Source: Stachybotrys elegans
Taxonomy: Eukaryota > Ascomycota > Sordariomycetes > Hypocreales > Stachybotryaceae
Length of the DNA: 64,000 bases
Assembly (NCBI GenBank): GCA_020746835.1
Contig: JAGPNK010000007.1
Span: 558,001-622,000, forward strand
Direction: 5' to 3'
Shown: piece after piece, positions 58,585 to 64,000 of the stretch
How the letters are laid out: each line of letters opens with the position of its first letter
How positions within the stretch are numbered: the stretch's first letter is position 1
The notes under the pieces: generated by a model
Databases searched by the model: none
Told to the model about the DNA's origin: nothing
Seen by the model: only the letters and a program-made list of their open reading frames with translations
Program-made: the position numbers and the translations under genes

Positions 58585-58591
58585 TTTTTTT
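58585..58591 (+). terminator. RNA polymerase III T-run terminator
   Basis: A run of seven T lies 29 bases past the tRNA-Lys 3' end, followed by further T-runs in a repeated GCGATTTTT context (58593-58611). T-runs of this kind stop polymerase III. Confidence 0.75.
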
Positions 58592-59329
58592 GCGATTTTT
58601 TGCGATTTTTGGCCGATATTTGGCAGACATCTGCGGGCGTTGGCGGATGGGTGGGTTTTGAAGACATGGCAGGTGTCTGTGGGGGAGGAATAGGTGGACT
58701 AAAGGGGGTTTTCTTCCTTTTTTCTTTCACCCGGTCTTTTTTCTCCTTTTGTTTTCCTGTTTCTTTGCTTTTATAAAGAGGTGGATGGCTGATCAGGACT
58801 GGTGATGTTGATGTTGAGATCAATCTGGTAGCGGGGAGACAATGCTTGGAGGATGCTACAAGCGCCTATATTCACTCAACGAGCTGCGATCCAAATAGCA
58901 ACTCAACTATATTTCACTCCTTCAGCCCTTTATTCTTTTCCTATTTCTCTATTTTTCCTATTTCTTTTGCATGGCCTCTTTTCATCTTGTTCTGGAATAC
59001 TGTTTGCTTGCTGGCTGGGTGATAAGCTATCGCCACGTGAGATGACCTCTTACCCCGCCATCCCACCTGCAAATTCCTTGTACTTTGTACGTCGATTTAC
59101 CTGCGAAAGACTTCCAGCAAAGATTCCGGCGAGATAAGAGTCATACGCTGGTTGCATCTGGAAGCCCAGTCTCCGTTCAGCCTCCGTTCAGGGCGCGATC
59201 CTGCTGTGACTCACTAAACAACCAGGTCCCTCCTACTTCAAACGCCATCGCTTCGGATCGTCTTCTGCCCCCCCAACTTACTATTCAATTTCACATCGCC
59301 AGCCCGTTGTTTGTTGTTTGAGTTGCACC
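58592..59329. other. Region between tRNA-Lys and the methionyl-tRNA synthetase gene
   Basis: Contains the promoter and leader of MES1, including a duplicated CTCCGTTCAG (59168-59189). No gene is supported. Confidence 0.5.
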
Positions 59330-61396
59330 ATGGCTGCTACCTCTCAACCAACGTTGCCCGTGGAGGGCAAGCGAAATATCCTCATCACGAGTGCCCTCCC
59401 CTACGTCAACAACGTTCCTCATCTCGGAAACGTCATTGGAAGTGTGCTCTCCGCCGATGTCTTCTCCCGCTACTGCAAGGCCCGAGGATACCAGACCCTC
59501 TTCATCTGTGGCTCTGTACGAACTCCCCGGCTGCTGCCCAACAGCCAGCCACAGGAATTGGCCGAGCTGGGCTAACCCGCTCTATAGGATCAATACGGAA
59601 CAGCAACAGAGACAAAGGCCCTCGAGGAGGGTCTCGATCCCAAGACCCTCTGCGAAAAGTACCATGCCGTTCACAAATCCATCTACGATTGGTTCCGCCT
59701 CGACTTTGACATTTTCGACCGCACTCCCACCGACCACCAGACCGACATTGTTCAGGAAATCTTCCTCCAGCTCCTGAAGAATGGCTACATCGAGGAGCGA
59801 GAGACTACCCAGCCCTTCTGCTCCGTCGAGTCCCACAACACCTTCCTCGCCGACCGCTTCGTCGAGGGCGAGTGCTCCATATGCCACGACCTCGGCGCCC
59901 GAGGAGACCAGTGCGATGCCTGCGGCTCCATCCTTGATCCCCTCAAGCCCGAAGACGACCCCGAGCAGACTGGCGAGGACGAGGCGCGTGCCACCGGATG
60001 GCTCATCAACCCCCGCTGCAAGGTCGACGGCTCCACCCCCGTCAGGCGCAAGACCAAGCACCTCTACCTGCGCCTCGACGACCTCCAGGAAAAGGTCGCA
60101 GAGTGGTTCCGCTCTTCCAGCGTCAAAGGCGCATGGAGCTCCAACGCCACATCCATTGCTCAGTCTTGGATCGAAAAGGGTCTCAAGCCTCGCGCCATCA
60201 CCCGAGACCTTCGCTGGGGTGTCCCCATTCCCGACGCCGAGGGCTTGAGCAAAGAGGACTACCTCCGAAAGGTCTTTTACGTCTGGTTTGACGCCTGCAT
60301 CGGCTACGTCTCCATCACAAAGACGTACACGGATGGCAGCGACCGCTCCGGCAGCAACTGGGAGAAGTGGTGGAAGAACCCGGACAACGTCGATCTCTAC
60401 CAGTTCATGGGCAAGGACAATGTCACATTCCACAGCATCGTCTTCCCCTGCTCCCAGCTCGGAACGCACCAGGACTGGACTCAGGTCCACAAAATCTCCT
60501 CCACCGAGTACCTCAACTACGAGAACGGCAAGTTTAGCAAGTCTCGCGGCGTCGGTGTCTTTGGCAACAATGCCAAGGATACTGGGATTGATCCCGATAT
60601 CTGGCGATTCTACCTGCTCTCTAGACGCCCCGAGACGGCCGACACCGAGTTCAAGTGGGAGGAGTTTATCGACACCAACAACAACGAGCTGCTCAAGAAC
60701 CTCGGCAACTTTGTCAACCGTGTGCTCAAGTTTTGCCAGGCCAAGCTCAACAGCGTCGTTGCTGGGTCTTCTTATACCGACGAGGCTATCGAAGCGCACA
60801 AGAAGCAGACCAATGAGGCCCTTGCCACCTACCGCGAGCACCTCGAGGCTACCAAGCTTCGCTCTGGCGTCACTGACATACTGGACATCTCTGGTCTCGG
60901 CAACAAGTTCCTGCAGTCCAACAAGCTCGACAGCCGTCTTCTGACCGAGGAGCCCGAGCGCTGCAACGCCATCATCAGCCTAGCCACCAGCCACATCCAC
61001 CTGCTCGCCAATATCATCGCGCCTTACATGCCCGGTGTTGCCGAGTCCATCTTCAAGCAGCTTGGGCTCGAGTTCAAGCCCACGATCCCCGACGTCTGGG
61101 ACTTCAACTCCATCCCAGCCGGCCACACCATTGGCACCCCCAGCCCTCTCTTCTCCGTCATTCCCGCTGCCAAGCTCGAGGAGTGGAGGGAGCTGTACGG
61201 CGGTGAGGAGCTGAGGCGCCAGAAGGCTCTTGCTGCTGAGAAGGCCGCTGCCAAGGCTGCCGCGAAGAAGGCCAAGAAGCAGAAGGCCAAGGAGAAGAAG
61301 ACCGAGGGCGGCAAGTCTGAGGAGGAGAAGCCCGAGGCCAAGGAGGAGAAACTCATTTCAGAGGTTGCTGACCTGTCTCTGAAGCCTGCGAACTAG
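59330..61396 (+). CDS. MES1: Cytosolic methionyl-tRNA synthetase
   Basis: Exons 59330-59515 and 59588-61396, with a 72-nt intron (GTACGA...CTATAG), encode 664 residues. It charges initiator and elongator tRNA-Met. Class I motifs are HLGN (31-34) for HIGH and KFSKS (377-381) for KMSKS. The zinc-binding insert is seen as [19 protein letters not shown], and [13 protein letters not shown] and [15 protein letters not shown] are typical of the core. The alpha-helical anticodon domain spans about 420-585. Catalytic sequence begins almost at residue 15, so the N-terminal GST-like Arc1-binding domain of yeast Mes1 (751 residues) is missing. Instead the C-terminus has an Ala/Lys-rich tail ([18 protein letters not shown]) that could bind tRNA non-specifically. 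No mitochondrial presequence is apparent. Confidence 0.97.
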
Positions 61397-61879
61397 AATT
61401 GTGTGCTCCAGTGATTGTCGGCTGTTTCGAGCCGGACAATAATGGCTCAACGACTTTCGCATGTCTGTAGTATTGGCTGGGCGTTTGGTGAGCGCGTTCA
61501 ACCGCGGGCGAGGACGGGCGGGATAAAGGGAAATGGGAATCGGACTGACATATTGAGACATTGTACTTTCCAAGCTGCCTGACGCGCAGATATGTGCAAT
61601 AGATTTCGGGCTAGCATCATGTTCCTGTGTTGGTGTCTTTGTCGTTTCCCATCTTGACTGAACTGAATGACAGCCCGACTTGTTTATCACGCATACAACT
61701 TGGCATCATCGTATGTTATTGAAGAATAATCATACATACTCAGGAGTGCATCATCACAGCGTCATTATTCAGTCTTTATTAGGAAGTGAAAAGAAGATCG
61801 TGTGCTGGTTCTCAACGAGCAAGGCCCGTCACCATCCTCAAACCATCATCTGAGCCGTCATGTCTATCCAGACTTCCAT
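61397..61879. other. Downstream flank of MES1
   Basis: 3' UTR and spacer. No gene is recognised. Confidence 0.45.
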
Positions 61880-62203
61880 CTACAGCGTATATCGACGGTC
61901 AGCCGCCCTGGGGCGAATCCCAGTGGTGCCAGCAGGCCAGTACTTGACGCTCCAGATACTGACGAAGCGTCCGTGAGCTCTCCCTCGCGCATCCGTCGCC
62001 AGCGCCTCCGAGAGGCGGGCCCAGCCGCACTTTTGGCAGTAGATGTCCTCTACGGCGTTTACGTGTGCACATACCTCAGCCCTGTCCTCGCCGGGCTTGT
62101 GCATGCATTTCCAGTGCAGCGTTTTGCTGCGGTCTAGTTCGCTGGTGGGGAGCGCGGCTTCGTCCTCCTCAGAGATGAGGGTGTCTCCTAGAAAGAGAAA
62201 CAT
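61880..62203 (-). CDS. Small hypothetical protein with Cys/His motif
   Basis: An open frame of 107 residues from ATG at 62203. The only notable part is LHWKCMHKPG and VCAHVNAVEDIYCQKCG, which together resemble a zinc ribbon or RanBP2-type finger (W-x-C, C-x2-V-N, C-x2-C). The tail after about residue 75 is Arg/Gly/Pro-rich and may be read past a missed splice site. I do not recognise a family. A companion small Cys-containing gene lies 315 bases upstream on the same strand. It could be a real lineage-specific gene or a chance frame. Confidence 0.4.
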   Translation of the reverse strand: MFLFLGDTLISEEDEAALPTSELDRSKTLHWKCMHKPGEDRAEVCAHVNAVEDIYCQKCGWARLSEALATDARGRAHGRFVSIWSVKYWPAGTTGIRPRAADRRYTL

Positions 62204-62517
62204 GGCTGCGGCGCCAACGTCGTGGCTTCGGTATGGTTAGAGTGCTGGGAGGGGCGCCGAGATGGACTGTCAGGCATGGAGAGTAGGGATCCCGGACATG
62301 TGTGCATGGTAAGGGGGCGGGATGATTTATACCTCGCATAGGAGCTGATAGATGATGACGGTGATGATGGAGGCATCACACAAAGGGGGCTAGAGGGATA
62401 GTATGGCTTTCCTTTACACAGCAGAGATGTCGTTTCCTAATCAATGTTCTCCCGTCCTTGTCATGCAACACACGATGATCAGTTCATCCATCGCCGCTTA
62501 CACACGACAAAGGCGAA

Positions 62518-63078
62518 TCACTCCTCCCGCGCTATCTGCTTCCCCCGTTTCTTATCAGACATCTCCTCCTCCTCCTGCCGGTCAACGACATCCTTCCGCT
62601 TCACTGCCTTCTGCTCCTCCACCCTCCGCGGCCCAGCCATGCCCAGCCCAAACATCGGCTCCTGGCCAACGGGCCACTGCACGACAGTCGCCTCCTCCTG
62701 CCCGCATATGCGACCCCTGTCCGACGGCGACATGCCAAGCCCCTTGAGCATCACGGCCTCCTTCTCCGGTGAGAAGCTCATCGTCGTCTCGTGGCCCTGC
62801 TTGTCCGCCGGCCACCGCCGGAAGTGGCCCCAGTCGACGAGGCGGCCGATGCGCTGGCCGTCGCTGTTGAGGGCGAAGTCGTTTTCGCCGCGGTTCTTGC
62901 GGCACTTGTTGTTCTGGCAGGCCAGCTCGGACAAGCTCATCTTCATGCCGCAGGCGTAGCTCTCGTGGAGGGGGCGCTTTCGGCACTCCCAGTAGGAGAT
63001 TTTGTTTGGTGGGATACATTGCACGATGGGGAGCTGTTTCTCCTCCCGTGGGGTGAGGTAGGGTCTTTCGTCAGACAT
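62518..63078 (-). CDS. Hypothetical protein with Cys-rich N-terminal half
   Basis: A single open frame of 186 residues from ATG at 63078 (MSDERPYLTPREEKQL). The first 70 residues hold spaced cysteines (IVQCIPP, YWECRKRP, YACGMKM, LACQNNKC) that could bind zinc, followed by GQRIGRLVDWGHFRRWP, which reads like a conserved core. The C-terminal third is charged and ends in a Lys/Glu-rich, probably nuclear, tail (KRKDVVDRQEEEEMSDKKRGK). No signal peptide or membrane segment. No family is recognised; coding potential looks fair from the mixed, non-repetitive composition. Confidence 0.55.
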   Translation of the reverse strand: MSDERPYLTPREEKQLPIVQCIPPNKISYWECRKRPLHESYACGMKMSLSELACQNNKCRKNRGENDFALNSDGQRIGRLVDWGHFRRWPADKQGHETTMSFSPEKEAVMLKGLGMSPSDRGRICGQEEATVVQWPVGQEPMFGLGMAGPRRVEEQKAVKRKDVVDRQEEEEMSDKKRGKQIAREE

Positions 63079-64000
63079 GTTATAGAGTTCGACCACGGTC
63101 GTATGCTTGAGTATCGATGTCGGGAGTGTAGTGAGGCATGCTGTTGTAGATCCCTCGAAGGAAAGGAATAGACTGGCTACTTATAGAAGAAATAGGCATC
63201 AAGGGGGTTGGTCGGGCGAACCGAGTCGCCTCTTGTACTGCCCAAGAGACATCTGTGGTGGGAGTCTCTGATTTGTTCAAGTATCGCGCATCTCTTGTGG
63301 AGGGAACAGTCATCTTCCTCTGTATTCACATATTTCGATATCACTCTTGAGGAATGTGTTCAAAGAGAACTAACTGTTGGAAGACCTGATAATCAGATGC
63401 TAGGAAATCATTTCGAGCGTGCGGCTAATCAGTCATGAGACAAGGCGGGATATAAGGCGAGGTGAGAACCGACTGGCAAGACAATGCGCATGATACTCAG
63501 CGTAGCACCGGACATGCAACCATGCCCAGCCTGTGTGACGGTATGCATGTGGCAGTGGCACCGTATCAGATGCCTTTTTTGCCTCTTTGTGCCTTTTGGT
63601 TAGCAATTTAATGGTACAATCTGGCCATGCTATACGAGCCAACCCTGATCATTAGAGGGGCCTGGAGCATGTAACTCTTCTCCGACACGGTGCTTCCAGA
63701 AGCAAAGCTGTTCATGGCACATCTTCCTTTTCTCCACTCACACATCCACCCATTCCTAAGAACCGTGCGTATCATCATAATAAAGAGCTACCCGCACCGT
63801 CCTTCGTGTCAGGTGGTCGTTGGCGACAAAGTCAGCTTGGGTAAATTTCTATTATCTCGTTTGTGTATTTCGTTTCAATCTAAGCGGCCAGTGTTAGTGG
63901 GTTATTGTCAGTGGAGTGAGGCTGTGATATCTACCTGTTCATTCGCTATACCCCTTTCCTCCACGAAATCTCGACCCATTTAAGGGCATTTTATCACAGC
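63079..64000. other. Right edge of the window
   Basis: No gene is supported in the last 0.9 kb. Short open frames lack domains, and the sequence may be promoter or 3' flank of a gene outside the window. Confidence 0.45.

Noticed and set aside
59582..60841. A 419-codon minus-strand open frame opposite MES1
   Set aside because: It is exactly antisense to the methionyl-tRNA synthetase core, and its Val/Gly/Leu-rich translation reflects the strong third-position G/C bias of the true gene.

Overview
The window is nuclear DNA from a filamentous ascomycete, most likely a Sordariomycete; Hypocreales is a guess. The evidence is the gene set (HapX bZIP iron regulator, Zn2Cys6 regulator, Jen-type carboxylate permease, fungal glucosylceramide synthase, Sen2, Cog2), short 48-120 nt GT-AG introns with CTNAC-like branch points, strong G/C bias at third codon positions (which produces long antisense open frames), and long pyrimidine-rich leaders. 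No transposon, CRISPR array, operon or rRNA gene was seen. Products were assigned by reading motifs in the translations; no database search was run. Exon joins were chosen from splice signals, and every multi-exon model was checked for reading-frame continuity.

Layout, left to right. 0.2-5.7 kb (-): an 1806-residue protein I cannot name, with Sel1-like motifs at its C-terminus, followed by a 4.2 kb gene-free stretch rich in simple repeats. 9.9-11.7 kb (-): hapX, divergent from COG2 (12.9-13.8 kb, +). 13.9-17.1 kb: mitochondrial ribosomal protein uL1m (-) and cytosolic glutamyl-tRNA synthetase (+) sharing a roughly 0.3 kb divergent promoter that holds a perfect 16-bp palindrome. 17.7-18.5 kb: GAR transformylase (ADE8). 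19.3-21.6 kb: the arsenite exporter ACR3 convergent with a cysteine-rich bZIP gene. 22.1-28.0 kb (-): TAF11, an oxidosqualene cyclase (lanosterol synthase) and SEN2. 29.0-33.1 kb (+): glucosylceramide synthase and a secreted pectate lyase. 36.4-38.0 kb (+): a Jen-family carboxylate/H+ symporter behind a 3.3 kb gene-free region. 38.9-41.8 kb: GTR1 (+) convergent with the Cdc48 cofactor SHP1/p47 (-). 42.2-44.7 kb (+): MIM1 and OXA1 in tandem. 45.2-46.9 kb (-): URC4 (DUF1688, uracil catabolism). 47-54.6 kb: a 7.7 kb gene-poor region. 54.7-57.4 kb (+): a Zn2Cys6 regulator. 58.5 kb: an intron-containing tRNA-Lys(CTT). 59.3-61.4 kb (+): cytosolic methionyl-tRNA synthetase. 61.9-63.1 kb (-): two small cysteine-containing hypothetical proteins.

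Most genes are housekeeping. The associations most worth testing are ACR3 with the Cys-rich bZIP (exporter and possible metalloid regulator), MIM1 beside OXA1 (outer- and inner-membrane protein insertion factors of mitochondria), URC4 facing a Zn2Cys6 regulator across a large intergenic region, and hapX with a paired GATA site that could carry feedback from the iron-repressor SreA. I found no clear evidence of a wholly new multi-gene system; the best candidates for new biology are these pairings, the unnamed 1806-residue protein, and unusual start or splice arrangements.
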